Made by a program: the position numbers and the translations under genes | Origin: Dyella sp. A6 | GTDB taxonomy: Bacteria; Pseudomonadota; Gammaproteobacteria; Xanthomonadales; Rhodanobacteraceae | DNA length: 64,000 nucleotides | Reading direction: 5' to 3' | NCBI RefSeq assembly: GCF_036320485.1 | Contig: NZ_CP132911.1 | Span: 2,356,001-2,420,000, forward strand | Shown here: positions 1 through 8,120 of the stretch, in pieces | Layout of the letters: the number at the start of each line of letters is the position of its first letter | How positions within the stretch are numbered: the first letter of the stretch is position 1 | The notes under the pieces: generated by a model | Told to the model about the DNA's origin: nothing | Databases searched by the model: none | The model's input: the letters and a program-made list of their open reading frames with translations, nothing else

Positions 1-588
1 GATGACAAAGGAAAAGTACACGAAGTCCCAGTAATCGGGTGCGGGCGTACCGGGAAACTCGAGTCCACCGCAAGCGCGGTCGCCGTCCCCGTAATAGCTG
101 TGTGCATAGTGCAGCGCGAAGCTGGTGTTCATGAACAACCACGACAGCACGACCGTGGCAGCGGCCACCAGCACCGCCGTGACACTGCCGCCCTTCGCCG
201 CATGCAGCTCGGTCGCCAGCGCCGTCAGCACCATCAGCGACACCATCACCGTCACCGCCAGCGTGCCGCGGCGACCGGTGTCCTGCAGCCGGGCCTGGCG
301 TGCCAGGTGCTCCTGACTGGAGTGCGCGAACATGCGCGCTAGCGCCACCAGGTACAACAACGCACCCAGGTCGAAACCCAGCATCAAGGCCGAGCCGACA
401 CGCATGCCGCCGAGCAGCAGCAGGGTGCCGGCGATCAGGAACACCACGGTCGACGTCATCAGGCGCGGACGTACCCGGATGTATCGCCACGGACGCCAAT
501 GGTAGCGATGCACGGTGTCCGGTCCCGTGGGTGTCGGCCCGATCGGCGAATTCATGGATGAACCGTGCTCCTGTGGTTGATCGGCCAT
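1..588 (-). CDS. DUF1345 family membrane protein (C-terminus cut by window edge)
   Basis: The reading frame starts at 588 and runs off the left edge, leaving 196 codons. The visible part has about four hydrophobic segments. After a polar N-terminus comes a first pair of membrane spans (around VVFLIAGTLLLLGG and LMLGFDLGALLYLVALARM), then a second pair (LAVTVMVSLMVLTALATEL and VLVAAATVVLSWLFMNTSF). It ends with HYAHSYYG, GLEFPG and PDYWDFVYFSFVI, which I recognise as the conserved core of DUF1345 inner-membrane proteins. The function of that family is not established. A second in-frame ATG at 555 has an AGGAG about 13 bases upstream and could be the true start. The 3' end lies outside the window. 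Confidence 0.82.
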   Translation of the reverse strand, partial: MADQPQEHGSSMNSPIGPTPTGPDTVHRYHWRPWRYIRVRPRLMTSTVVFLIAGTLLLLGGMRVGSALMLGFDLGALLYLVALARMFAHSSQEHLARQARLQDTGRRGTLAVTVMVSLMVLTALATELHAAKGGSVTAVLVAAATVVLSWLFMNTSFALHYAHSYYGDGDRACGGLEFPGTPAPDYWDFVYFSFVI

Positions 589-595
589 GGTGACC

Positions 596-898
596 TCAGG
601 CCAGAAGATCAGCGTAGCCGGGATGACGCCGAAGCCATGCCGCTATATAGCTGCAGGCAGACACCACCTTCCACCCCGCCGTGCGCGCGGCATCCATCGC
701 CGCCTGCGCCAGCTCGCCAGCCAGGCCGCGTCCAGCTACTACCGAAGGCACCGCCGTGTGGACGATCGTCATGACCTGGCCATCCAGCACATAGTCCAGC
801 TCGCAGCGTTGGCCGTCCACGTGCATCTCGAACCGGCACGCCTGGGCGTCATGTGGATATCGGATTTCACCAGCCGGTCCGCCTGGCTTCGGGCACAA
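596..898 (-). CDS. GNAT family N-acetyltransferase (YjdJ-like, short)
   Basis: A single small acetyltransferase domain of about 100 residues. The segments MTIVHTAVPSVVAGRGLAGELAQ (acetyl-CoA binding loop type R/Q-x-x-G-x-G/A) and GWKVVSACSYIAAWLRRHP match the short YjdJ-type GNAT proteins, which are usually 90-100 aa. The substrate is unknown. The start is uncertain: a TTG at 898 gives a family-typical 100 aa, whereas ATG codons at 982 and 985 would extend it by about 28 residues of atypical sequence into the promoter region shared with the divergent osmC. It lies 7 bp downstream of the DUF1345 start on the same strand, so the two are probably co-transcribed. Confidence 0.75.
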   Translation of the reverse strand: MCPKPGGPAGEIRYPHDAQACRFEMHVDGQRCELDYVLDGQVMTIVHTAVPSVVAGRGLAGELAQAAMDAARTAGWKVVSACSYIAAWLRRHPGYADLLA

Positions 899-1018
899 GC
901 GCGCAGCATACGACGCGCTTGGCGAAAAGAGTCGTGAAACATCGTCCACGAGCTTTTCGCACGTCCTGCACGGGTCCCGCATCATCCTCAAATCATTCGC
1001 CTTGAAACGGAGGCAGCA

Positions 1019-1447
1019 ATGATCAAGCGATCCGCATCCGCAACCTGGACCGGCGGATTGGAGAACGGGAAAGGGCGCGTGTCCACCCAGACCGGCGTCC
1101 TGCGCAACGCGCCCTACGGATGCCGCTCCCGCTTCGGCAACGGCCCGGGAACCAGTCCCGAGGAATTGCTGGCGGCCGCACATGCCGGCTGCTACTCGAT
1201 GGCACTGGCACATGACCTGGAAAGCGCCGGCACCCCAGCCACGCGCATCGAGACCCATGCCGAAGTCACGCTGGAACATCGCGACGACGGCTTTACCATC
1301 GCCGCCGTGCACCTTGCCTGTCGCGCCCATGTCCCTGACATCGACATGGGTCTGTTCGAGCAGATCGCGCAGGCGACCCGGTTCGGCTGCCCACTGTCGA
1401 AAGCGCTGAACGCGCGCATCACCCTGGATGCCAGCCTAGACGGTTGA
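1019..1447 (+). CDS. osmC: OsmC family peroxiredoxin
   Basis: 142 aa, the usual length of OsmC hydroperoxide reductases, which detoxify organic and inorganic peroxides in the cytoplasm using two cysteines. Both are present: Cys58 in HAGCYSMAL and Cys124 in FGCPLSKAL, with the active-site glutamates in TSPEELLAAAH (around residues 45-55). The start ATG at 1019 follows GGAGGCAGCA, a good Shine-Dalgarno. It is transcribed divergently from the GNAT gene and converges on the DAHP synthase gene. OsmC rather than Ohr is favoured by sequence feel only; the two subfamilies share these motifs. Confidence 0.9.
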   Translation: MIKRSASATWTGGLENGKGRVSTQTGVLRNAPYGCRSRFGNGPGTSPEELLAAAHAGCYSMALAHDLESAGTPATRIETHAEVTLEHRDDGFTIAAVHLACRAHVPDIDMGLFEQIAQATRFGCPLSKALNARITLDASLDG

Positions 1448-1507
1448 GTCATGGCATGACGCCGGCACCTGTCCGCGCCGACACAGGCTCGGCGACGGAC
1501 AGCTTGC

Positions 1508-2611
1508 TCAACCGGCCACCTGGCGCAACAGCGACTCGCGCGCATCGCTCCCGCGGACACGCCGGCGGCGCACGGCCTGCGCCAGGCGCTCCAGCACGCC
1601 CACCGATGCATCCCAGTCGATGCAGCCATCGGTAATGCTCTGGCCATAGGTCAGCGGCTGCCCCGCAACCAGATCCTGACGACCGGCCTGCAGATGGCTT
1701 TCCACCATCACACCGACAATGCGCCGCTCGCCGGCTTCGATCTGCGCGGCAATGTCGGCGACCACGTGCGGCTGGTTCTCGGGCTTCTTGCTGCTGTTGG
1801 CGTGGCTCGCGTCGATCATCACCTGCGGTAGCAGACCTGCCTTCTCGATCGCGACACACGCGGCGTCCACGCTGGCGGCATCGAAGTTCGGCGCCTTGCC
1901 GCCGCGCAGGATCACGTGGCAGTCCTCGTTGCCTGCCGTGGCGGCGATGGCCGTGCGACCGTCCTTGGTGACCGCCATGAAATGATGCGGATGCGCTGCC
2001 GCCTGCACCGCATCCACCGCGATCTTCACATTGCCGTCGGTACCGTTCTTGAAACCGACAGGACAGGACAGACCCGACGCCAGCTCGCGATGCACCTGGC
2101 TTTCGGTGGTACGCGCTCCGATCGCCCCCCAGGACACCAGGTCGGCGATGTACTGGGGCGTGATCATGTCCAGGAACTCGCAACCGGCCGGCAGGCCCAG
2201 CGCGTTGATGTCGCCCAGCAGGCCGCGTGCCATGCGCAGCCCTTTGTCGATGCGGCAGCTGCCATCGAGGTCGGGGTCGTTGATCAGCCCTTTCCAGCCG
2301 ACGGTGGTGCGCGGCTTTTCGAAATACACGCGCATCACGATCTCCAGCGCGTCGGCATGACGTTCGCGCTCCGCAAGCAGGCGCCGGGCGTATTCCAGTG
2401 CCGCCTGCGGATCGTGGATCGAGCATGGCCCGATCACCACCGCAAGACGGTCGTCGCGCCCCTGCAGGATGTCATGCATCGCACGACGCGATTCGGACAC
2501 GGTGGCAAGCGCACGCTCATCGATGGGGTGTTCGCGCATCACCTCGGCGGGTGTGGGCAGTTCCCTGATCTCGCGTATACGCAAATCGTCGGTATGGCTG
2601 GTGCTGGACAC
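1508..2611 (-). CDS. aroG: 3-deoxy-7-phosphoheptulonate synthase (class I DAHP synthase)
   Basis: 367 aa. Condenses phosphoenolpyruvate and erythrose-4-phosphate to DAHP, the first step of the shikimate pathway, in the cytoplasm. Recognisable class I (AroF/G/H) landmarks are VVIGPCSIHDP (metal-ligand Cys63), KPRTTVGWKGLINDPDLDGS, GARTTESQ, GFKNGTDGN, SHANSSKKP and MVESHLQAGRQ. Which aromatic amino acid inhibits the enzyme cannot be told by eye. The start is GTG at 2611 with AAGGAG six bases upstream. The 5' region holds an aromatic-rich leader peptide and a terminator hairpin (see 2705-2785 and 2647-2675), so expression is probably controlled by attenuation. It stands alone and converges on osmC. 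Confidence 0.95.
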   Translation of the reverse strand: MSSTSHTDDLRIREIRELPTPAEVMREHPIDERALATVSESRRAMHDILQGRDDRLAVVIGPCSIHDPQAALEYARRLLAERERHADALEIVMRVYFEKPRTTVGWKGLINDPDLDGSCRIDKGLRMARGLLGDINALGLPAGCEFLDMITPQYIADLVSWGAIGARTTESQVHRELASGLSCPVGFKNGTDGNVKIAVDAVQAAAHPHHFMAVTKDGRTAIAATAGNEDCHVILRGGKAPNFDAASVDAACVAIEKAGLLPQVMIDASHANSSKKPENQPHVVADIAAQIEAGERRIVGVMVESHLQAGRQDLVAGQPLTYGQSITDGCIDWDASVGVLERLAQAVRRRRVRGSDARESLLRQVAG

Positions 2612-2646
2612 GGCGGACTCCTTCGGTTCGGTTCCCGGCGGCCAGC

Positions 2647-2675
2647 AAAAAAGCCGCCAGGGTGGCTGGCGGCTT
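2647..2675 (-). terminator. Attenuator-type terminator in the DAHP synthase leader
   Basis: On the minus strand a perfect 10-bp stem (AAGCCGCCAG/CTGGCGGCTT, 5-nt loop) ends in T6. It lies 36 bp upstream of the aroG start and about 30 bp after the leader peptide stop. This is the geometry of a transcription attenuator rather than of a gene-end terminator, because no gene ends here on this strand. The 5' arm (GCCGC) can also pair with GCGGC inside leader codons 18-20, a possible antiterminator. Confidence 0.85.
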
Positions 2676-2704
2676 CTCGTGGGATGTTTCGTGATCTGGG
2701 TTTC

Positions 2705-2785
2705 TTACGATCGCGCTCCACGCTCCGCCGCTGGCATCGGATAGCCGTAAAACCAGAACCAATAGCGGCGGGGGGCGAGAATCAT
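2705..2785 (-). CDS. Aromatic leader peptide upstream of DAHP synthase
   Basis: A 26-residue peptide read from ATG at 2785 to TAA at 2705. Residues 8-15 are Tyr-Trp-Phe-Trp-Phe-Tyr-Gly-Tyr, so 7 of 8 consecutive codons are aromatic, covering all three end products of the pathway. A terminator hairpin with T6 follows about 30 nt after the stop, then the aroG Shine-Dalgarno. By analogy with the trp and pheA leaders, ribosome stalling at uncharged Tyr, Trp or Phe tRNA would prevent terminator folding. No good Shine-Dalgarno precedes the ATG. A promoter candidate would place the transcript start at or next to the ATG, so it may be leaderless. Too short for homology evidence; the case rests on composition and position. 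Confidence 0.85.
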   Translation of the reverse strand: MILAPRRYWFWFYGYPMPAAERGARS

Positions 2786-2792
2786 GCTGCAA

Positions 2793-2820
2793 GTGATAGC
2801 ACGCCCAGCACGTCATGCAA
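2793..2820 (-). promoter_or_regulatory. Candidate sigma-70 promoter of the aroG leader transcript
   Basis: Minus-strand TTGCAT (2820-2815), 16-bp spacer, TATCAC (2798-2793). The predicted start of transcription falls at about 2785-2787, i.e. at the ATG of the leader peptide, which would explain the missing ribosome binding site. Both hexamers deviate from consensus, so this is a moderate call. Confidence 0.45.
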
Positions 2821-2993
2821 AGTCCGCTTTGGCATGAGGATCGTGCTCAAGACACGATCAGGCGTACCTCTCCGTCAGGGGATATTCCGCTGCAAGCCGG
2901 CCTCGAAGCGGCCCGGGAGGGTCGTCGCACACATTGACAGCGCGGCCGGTTCGGCTAACGTCCGGGCAGGGTTTCCAGGGAAGCAATCGACCG

Positions 2994-4883
2994 GTGGCAA
3001 CACTCATTCCGACCCGCAACAGCTGCCTGCCGCGGATGACCGGCGGCGAAAAGCGCGTTTCCGAACGACTGGAGCAGAAGCTCGAAGACGACTACCTGCT
3101 GTGGTACGACGTGCCGATCGGGCTGAAGCAGCGCCGTCCGGATTTCGTGGTGTTCCATCCACGCCGCGGCCTGCTGGTGCTGGAGGTGAAGGACTGGAAA
3201 GCCGACACCGTCCGCCACGCCGACCGCACCCAGGTCACCCTGGTCACCGACCGCGGCCTGACGAAGGAAACCAATCCGCTGCTGCAGGCGCGCGCCTACG
3301 CCCTGGAAATCGGCGTGGTGCTGGAACACGACCCGGCCCTGCGCCACCCGGAAGGCCATCGGCATGCCGGCAAGCTGATCATGCCCTGGGCGTTCGGCGT
3401 GGTGCTGGCCAATGTTACCCGCCGGCAATTCGAGGAGGGCGGGCTGGACGCGGTGATCCCGCCGCACCTGGCGATCTGTCGCGACGAACTGTACGAGACG
3501 GTGGACGCCGAGGTGCTGCAGGAACGCCTCTGGGCCATGTTTCCGCAGGTGTTTCCGGTGGCCCTGACCCTGCCGCAGATCGACCGGGTGCGCTGGCACC
3601 TGTTTCCGGAACTGCGGGTCGAGCCGGGCAATGGTCAGTTCGGCCTTTTCGCCAGGAGCGGCGAGACTTCGACGCGTGCGCTGGCGATTCCCGATCTGGT
3701 CAAGGTCATGGACGCCCAGCAGGAACAACTCGCCCGCTCGCTGGGCGACGAACACCGCATCATTCATGGCGTTGCCGGGTCCGGCAAGACGATGATCCTG
3801 GGCTTTCGCGCGATGCAGCTGGCGCGTGCGATGCAGCGCCCGATCCTGGTGCTCTGCTACAACAAGACGCTGGCCGCACGACTCGACCAGCTGATGGGCG
3901 AACGCGGCCTCAGCGACAAGGTGCAGGTCTACAACTTCCACAAGTGGTGCCGGCAGATGCTCTCCGCCTACCACGTCGACCTGCCGTCGAAGGAAGGCAA
4001 GAGTACCGACGCCTTCTTCGCCGAGATGGTCGAGCAGGTGATCGCCGGCGTGGACCGCGGCCAGATTCCGCGCTTCCAGTACGGTGCCGTGCTGGTGGAC
4101 GAAGGCCACGACTTCGAGCCGGACTGGTACAAGCTGATCGTGCAGATGATCGACCCGGCCACCAACTCGCTGCTGGTGCTGTACGACGACGCGCAGAACA
4201 TCTACGGCCAGGCCCACCGCAAGCAGGTGAGCTGGAAGAGCCTGGGCGTGCAGGCGCAGGGGCGCACGACCATTCTCAAGCTCAATTACCGCAACACGCT
4301 GGAGATCCTCGCCGTGGCACGCGGCTTCGCCAGCGAGCTGTTGACCGAGCGCGTGGGCGAGGACGACGACGTGCCGCTGATCGCGCCGGAAAGTGCCGGC
4401 CGCCGTGGTCCGCTGCCGGAACTGATCCGCACCGATACCGCCGCCGCTCAGCTGCAGGTGCTGATCACCCAGCTGCGCGACGAATATGCACATGGTCGTC
4501 CCTGGTCCGACATGGCGGTGATCTTCCGCAATCAGTGGGAGGGCGAGAAACTGCAGGAAGCACTCAAGCGCGAGGACATACCCTGCCGCCTCGCCGAGGG
4601 CAACGGCAAGAGCTCGCTGTTCGTGGTCGAGGACAGCGTGAAGCTGGTCACCATGCATTCCAGCAAGGGACTCGAGTTCCCGTTCGTGATCATCCCCGGC
4701 CTGGGCTCGCTGCCCAAGGCCGGCAAGAGCGAGGCGGACGAGGCTCGCCTGCTTTACGTGGCCATGACCCGTGCCACCGAACGGCTGCTGCTGATCCACC
4801 ATGACGACTCGGTCTTCAGCAAGCGCATCCGCGATTCGATCAACGATGTGCAGGCGCAGCTGGCACCGCCTGAGCGGGATTGA
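2994..4883 (+). CDS. NERD domain-containing UvrD/Rep-like DNA helicase
   Basis: 629 aa from GTG at 2994, chosen because the N-terminus then reads VATLIPTRNSCLPRMTGGEK as in this family; the frame extends 20 codons further upstream without family-like sequence. Residues 15-150 form a NERD nuclease-related domain with the nuclease-like D50...E64-V-K66 (PDFVV...LEVKDWK). Residues about 255-610 form a superfamily 1 helicase: Walker A GVAGSGKT (about 260-267), VDEGHDF (Walker B, about 367), SKGLEFPFVI (about 556) and LLYVAMTRATERL (about 585). Such proteins are presumed to process DNA in repair, and some NERD-helicases occur in defence contexts. Here it is a lone gene between the aroG leader and an SH3 protein, with nothing supporting a defence island. 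Confidence 0.88.
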   Translation: MATLIPTRNSCLPRMTGGEKRVSERLEQKLEDDYLLWYDVPIGLKQRRPDFVVFHPRRGLLVLEVKDWKADTVRHADRTQVTLVTDRGLTKETNPLLQARAYALEIGVVLEHDPALRHPEGHRHAGKLIMPWAFGVVLANVTRRQFEEGGLDAVIPPHLAICRDELYETVDAEVLQERLWAMFPQVFPVALTLPQIDRVRWHLFPELRVEPGNGQFGLFARSGETSTRALAIPDLVKVMDAQQEQLARSLGDEHRIIHGVAGSGKTMILGFRAMQLARAMQRPILVLCYNKTLAARLDQLMGERGLSDKVQVYNFHKWCRQMLSAYHVDLPSKEGKSTDAFFAEMVEQVIAGVDRGQIPRFQYGAVLVDEGHDFEPDWYKLIVQMIDPATNSLLVLYDDAQNIYGQAHRKQVSWKSLGVQAQGRTTILKLNYRNTLEILAVARGFASELLTERVGEDDDVPLIAPESAGRRGPLPELIRTDTAAAQLQVLITQLRDEYAHGRPWSDMAVIFRNQWEGEKLQEALKREDIPCRLAEGNGKSSLFVVEDSVKLVTMHSSKGLEFPFVIIPGLGSLPKAGKSEADEARLLYVAMTRATERLLLIHHDDSVFSKRIRDSINDVQAQLAPPERD

Positions 4884-4961
4884 CGGGCGATCCGTCATGG
4901 CGGTGTTCAGGCGACCGGGTACAGGCTCGTGTTCAGACGTACAACGCAAAGGAGAACGCCC

Positions 4962-5639
4962 ATGAGTCGATTCGCCTGGCTTGCTTCGATCCCGCTGCTG
5001 GCGCTGCCTGCACTCGCCATGGCGGCGGATGGCTATACCACCACCAGCGTCAATATGCGCGCCGGACCCGACATCAGCTACCCGTGGATCGACACCATTC
5101 CGGCGGGCGCGCCGGTGGCGATCCAGGGTTGTACCGACGGCTGGGCCTGGTGCGATGTGATCTACCGCGACGAGCGCGGCTGGGTCGCCGGCAACTTCAT
5201 CCAGTACATCTATGACAACCAGAATGTGCTGGTGCCCCGGTACGGTGCGCGCATCGGCATCCCGATCATTTCCTTCGTGATCGGCACGTACTGGGGCCAT
5301 CATTACCGCGACCGTCCGTTCTACCGCGAGCGCGACCGCTGGTATGCACGTCCGGTGCCGCATCGTGCCCCACCGCGACCAGCCTACCGCCCGGTGCCGC
5401 CGCACCACGGTGCGTTCCCACGCCCGTTACCGCGTCCCACCTCGGGCCCGGTACGCCCGGTGCCCGGCCTGCATGCCCGACCGCTGCAATCGCGGCCTTA
5501 CCAGCCTGTTCGATCCGGCCAGCCGATGCAGACACGACCGGCACCGTCATGGCATGGCCACGACCGATCGGCACCGGCGTCGCGAGGCCAACCGAACCGC
5601 AACGACAAGGGCAGAGGCAAGGACCAGCACGGACATTGA
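4962..5639 (+). CDS. Secreted SH3 domain protein with Pro/Arg-rich tail
   Basis: 225 aa from ATG at 4962 (AAAGGAG 7 nt upstream; an upstream in-frame start is less likely because the signal peptide begins here). Signal peptide MSRFAWLASIPLLALPALAMA, cleaved after AMA. Residues about 23-85 form a bacterial SH3 (SH3_3) domain: VNMRAGPDISYPWIDTIPAG...GCTDGWAWCDVIYRDERGWVAG. A short hydrophobic stretch follows (IGIPIISFVIG), then a His/Arg/Tyr-rich segment and a long low-complexity Pro/Arg tail to the end. Such periplasmic SH3 proteins are thought to bind cell wall peptides; the role here is unknown. It precedes an FKBP gene by 90 bp on the same strand. Confidence 0.85.
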   Translation: MSRFAWLASIPLLALPALAMAADGYTTTSVNMRAGPDISYPWIDTIPAGAPVAIQGCTDGWAWCDVIYRDERGWVAGNFIQYIYDNQNVLVPRYGARIGIPIISFVIGTYWGHHYRDRPFYRERDRWYARPVPHRAPPRPAYRPVPPHHGAFPRPLPRPTSGPVRPVPGLHARPLQSRPYQPVRSGQPMQTRPAPSWHGHDRSAPASRGQPNRNDKGRGKDQHGH

Positions 5640-5655
5640 GTTTCACGCCATACCC

Positions 5656-5688
5656 GACCCGGCCGCCCGGCTCACGGGTGGCCGGGTC
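5656..5688. terminator. Hairpin between the SH3 and FKBP genes
   Basis: GACCCGGCC pairs with GGCCGGGTC (9 bp, 15-nt loop), starting 17 bases after the SH3 gene stop. There is no T-tract, so termination is uncertain; it may be a stability element at the 3' end of the mRNA. Confidence 0.4.
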
Positions 5689-5729
5689 ACTCGGCTAGAC
5701 TGCATGCATCCTGTTGCCGGAATCCCTGC

Positions 5730-6146
5730 ATGCGTCGCCTGATCTTCGCCTCCTCCCTTGCCGTCCTTGCCTTGCTGGCCACCGTCTCGGCCAGCGTGCC
5801 GGCCGAACTGGTAAAGATCGATACCGTCGTCGGCAAGGGCGCGGTCGCCCACGACGGCGACATGGTCAGCGTCGACTACACCGGCTGGCTGTATGACGCC
5901 AATGCCAAGGATCACCACGGCAAGGAATTCGACAGCTCCGACGAGAATGGCGCGCCGATCAGCTTCACGCTGGGTGCCGGCCAGGTCATCACCGGCTGGG
6001 ACCAGGGCATCGCCGGCATGCATGTCGGCGGCGAACGCACCCTGATCATCCCGGCCAACCTGGCCTATGGCAGCAAGGGCTCCGGCGACGACATTCCGCC
6101 GGGCGCCACCCTGGTGTTCGACGTGACGCTGATCAGCGTCAACTGA
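5730..6146 (+). CDS. FKBP-type peptidyl-prolyl cis-trans isomerase, exported
   Basis: 138 aa. Catalyses cis-trans isomerisation of X-Pro bonds and helps protein folding, here in the periplasm. Signal peptide at residues 1-25 (MRRLIFASSLAVLALLATVSA), then one complete FKBP domain: VDYTGWLYD, GKEFDSS, FTLGAGQVITGWDQGIAGM, GGERTLIIPANLAYG and PPGATLVFDVTLISV. These include the usual aromatic/hydrophobic pocket residues (Y, F, D, V-I, W, Y, F). It is a clear paralogue of the lipoprotein FKBP at 14431-14880, with the same insert (YDxxAKDxxGKxFDSS). Confidence 0.93.
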   Translation: MRRLIFASSLAVLALLATVSASVPAELVKIDTVVGKGAVAHDGDMVSVDYTGWLYDANAKDHHGKEFDSSDENGAPISFTLGAGQVITGWDQGIAGMHVGGERTLIIPANLAYGSKGSGDDIPPGATLVFDVTLISVN

Positions 6147-6165
6147 GGTACACCGACGACCGGCG

Positions 6166-7725
6166 TCACGAACTGCACGATAGCATCGAGCAACCGGGAC
6201 GACCCTTCGCCCAGTCGGGTCGACGCTGCGCGTAGGCCTCCTGGCCAGGCTGCTCGTCGTAGGGGTGACGCAAAACGTCCTGCAATGCGCTGATGCCGGC
6301 ATAGTCGCCCTGCTCGGCACGGTCGATCGCCTGCTGCGCCAGGTAGTTGCGCAGGACATAGCGTGGATTGGCCGCGTGCATGCGTTGGCGTCGCATCTCG
6401 GACGACAGCGGATCGTCGGCGATGCGTGCGGCGTAACGGCCCAGCCAGTCAAGCATGGCCGGCTCGTTGGCGCGGCGCTTCGCCTCGTCGTAGAACGCTT
6501 CGCGCATGGGCTCGATCGAAGGACTCGCGGGATCGAAGTCGGCCAGGGTGCGAAACCATAGCGTCATGTCGACATCGGCCGCATGGAGCAGGCCCAGCAA
6601 GGCATGCATCAATGCCGAATCATCGTCACGGTACGCCGCCAGGCCAAGCTTCGCGGCAGTATGGCGGCGATCAGCCTCGGCGTAGACGTCCACATAGTGG
6701 TTCAGCCCGTCCTGCAACGGTCCGATATCGTCGAACAACGGCGCCAAGGCTCCGGCCAGGCGGGACAGGTTCCACCAGGCCACCTGCGGCTGCTGGCCGA
6801 AGCGGTAACGGCGCTGATGCGCGTCGGTCGTGTTGGGTGTCCAGTCCGGATCGAAACTGTCGATCCAGCCGTAGGGGCCGTAGTCCAGCGTGAGACCGAG
6901 AATCGACATGTTGTCGGTATTCATCACGCCGTGGACAAAGCCGACGCGCATCCAGTGCGCCACCATCGTCGCGGTGCGTTCGCAGACTTCGCCGAACCAG
7001 TCGGCGTAGCGTGTCGACGCAGGTCCGGCGAGATGCGGAAAGTCCCGCTGCAAGGTGAAGTCGACCAGTGTGCGCAGCAGTGTTTCGTCGCCACGCGCAG
7101 CCGGCAGCTCGAAACTGCCAAAGCGGATGAACGACGGTGCCATGCGACAGACGATGGCCCCCGGCTCGGTCCGCGGGTGACCGTCGTAGAACATGTCGCG
7201 CACCACCTCCTCGCCGGTGCCGACCAGGCACAGCGCCCGCGTGGTGGGAACACCCAGATGATGCATCGCCTCGCTGCACAGGAATTCGCGGATCGACGAG
7301 CGCAACACCGCGCGGCCATCCGCCCCACGCGAGTACGGCGTCGGGCCGGCGCCCTTCAGCTGCAACTCCCAGCGTCGCCCATCCTCAGTGACCGCCTCGC
7401 CGAGCGAGATCGCCCGGCCATCACCAAGCTGGCCGGCCCAGACACCGAACTGATGCCCCCCATAATTCGCGGCCCAAGGCTCCATGCCTTCCAGCAAACG
7501 GTTGCCCGCGAACACCTCGCTGAACATGCGTTCGGTCACATCGCGCGGGTCGAGCCCCAGCGCCGCCAGCATCTCGGTCGAATATGCCAGCACCCTGGGC
7601 GCCGCGACCGGACTGGCATGCGTCCGCGAATACAGCGCGCCCTCGACCTGGCGCAGTCGTGGGCCTGCTTCCGGGTCACCCGGCAAGTCATGCAGAAAGG
7701 CGTTATCGAAGCGTGGAAAGCGCAT
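6166..7725 (-). CDS. selO: Protein adenylyltransferase SelO (YdiU/UPF0061 family)
   Basis: 519 aa. SelO is a pseudokinase-fold enzyme that transfers AMP from ATP to Ser/Thr/Tyr of target proteins and is linked to redox homeostasis. Visible hallmarks are [19 protein letters not shown] (18 residues shown), [42 protein letters not shown] (read as two abutting motifs), and [19 protein letters not shown] near the middle (metal/ATP site). Start ATG at 7725 gives the family N-terminus [17 protein letters not shown]; the frame extends upstream but with unlike sequence. It ends next to, and converges on, the FKBP gene. The C-terminal Cys (CSMLSCSS end) may be the family's redox cysteine. Confidence 0.92.
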   Translation of the reverse strand: MRFPRFDNAFLHDLPGDPEAGPRLRQVEGALYSRTHASPVAAPRVLAYSTEMLAALGLDPRDVTERMFSEVFAGNRLLEGMEPWAANYGGHQFGVWAGQLGDGRAISLGEAVTEDGRRWELQLKGAGPTPYSRGADGRAVLRSSIREFLCSEAMHHLGVPTTRALCLVGTGEEVVRDMFYDGHPRTEPGAIVCRMAPSFIRFGSFELPAARGDETLLRTLVDFTLQRDFPHLAGPASTRYADWFGEVCERTATMVAHWMRVGFVHGVMNTDNMSILGLTLDYGPYGWIDSFDPDWTPNTTDAHQRRYRFGQQPQVAWWNLSRLAGALAPLFDDIGPLQDGLNHYVDVYAEADRRHTAAKLGLAAYRDDDSALMHALLGLLHAADVDMTLWFRTLADFDPASPSIEPMREAFYDEAKRRANEPAMLDWLGRYAARIADDPLSSEMRRQRMHAANPRYVLRNYLAQQAIDRAEQGDYAGISALQDVLRHPYDEQPGQEAYAQRRPDWAKGRPGCSMLSCSS

Positions 7726-7895
7726 GCGGAACTCGTGCTTCGGCGAACGGATAAAGGAAAGAACAGCGCACCATTTTGCGAAGCAAAAACGCGCGTAACA
7801 CATTGCACTGCAACATAATACGAGCCACTTCACATTTCGCAAAAAATTGATAGAGTGCATCCAGGGCGGCACGGGGGCCGACCGGAGTGAACCAC
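7726..7895. other. Intergenic region upstream of selO, relatively A/T-rich
   Basis: Contains a locally AT-rich stretch (7745-7860) that should hold the selO promoter on the minus strand and any promoter for the small frame at 7896 on the plus strand. CATAAT at 7814-7819 is the best -10-like hexamer seen, without a convincing -35. No gene is seen here. Confidence 0.4.
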
Positions 7896-8093
7896 ATGCG
7901 CTTGCTTCATGCCGACTCCGCGCTAGGGCGCGGAGTAAACATGGTGGCAGGGATGCTTTCCAGCTTAACGACCCGGAACGTCAAACAAGAATTCGAAACG
8001 GGTCAAGACTTCCATCTGGTCTCATGGCAACCCGGCGCACGTTCGCGGCGGGAAGACGAACTGGCCAGGCACAGGCAGCTACCGACCAGCTGA
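7896..8093 (+). CDS. Possible small protein of unknown function
   Basis: A 65-codon frame with ATG at 7896 preceded by CGGAG at 8-nt spacing, in a stretch between divergent selO and convergent rsuA where no other gene fits. Inside it, at 7915-7936, ACTCCGCGC and GCGCGGAGT form a perfect 9-bp inverted repeat with a 4-nt loop. Third-position GC is not as high as in neighbouring genes, and I recognise no family. The well-placed Shine-Dalgarno supports it and the mixed codon use counts against it. Confidence 0.33.
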   Translation: MRLLHADSALGRGVNMVAGMLSSLTTRNVKQEFETGQDFHLVSWQPGARSRREDELARHRQLPTS

Positions 8094-8120
8094 ATCAGCC
8101 TAGTTTGCGTCGGGCACCCT

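Noticed and set aside
2994..4883. Treating the NERD-helicase as part of a defence island.
   Set aside because: Neighbours (aroG, SH3 protein, FKBP) are ordinary, and no methylase, nuclease partner or other defence gene is nearby.
5656..5688. Reading the SH3-FKBP gap hairpin as an intrinsic terminator.
   Set aside because: It has no T-tract on either strand, so it is listed only as a hairpin with low confidence.
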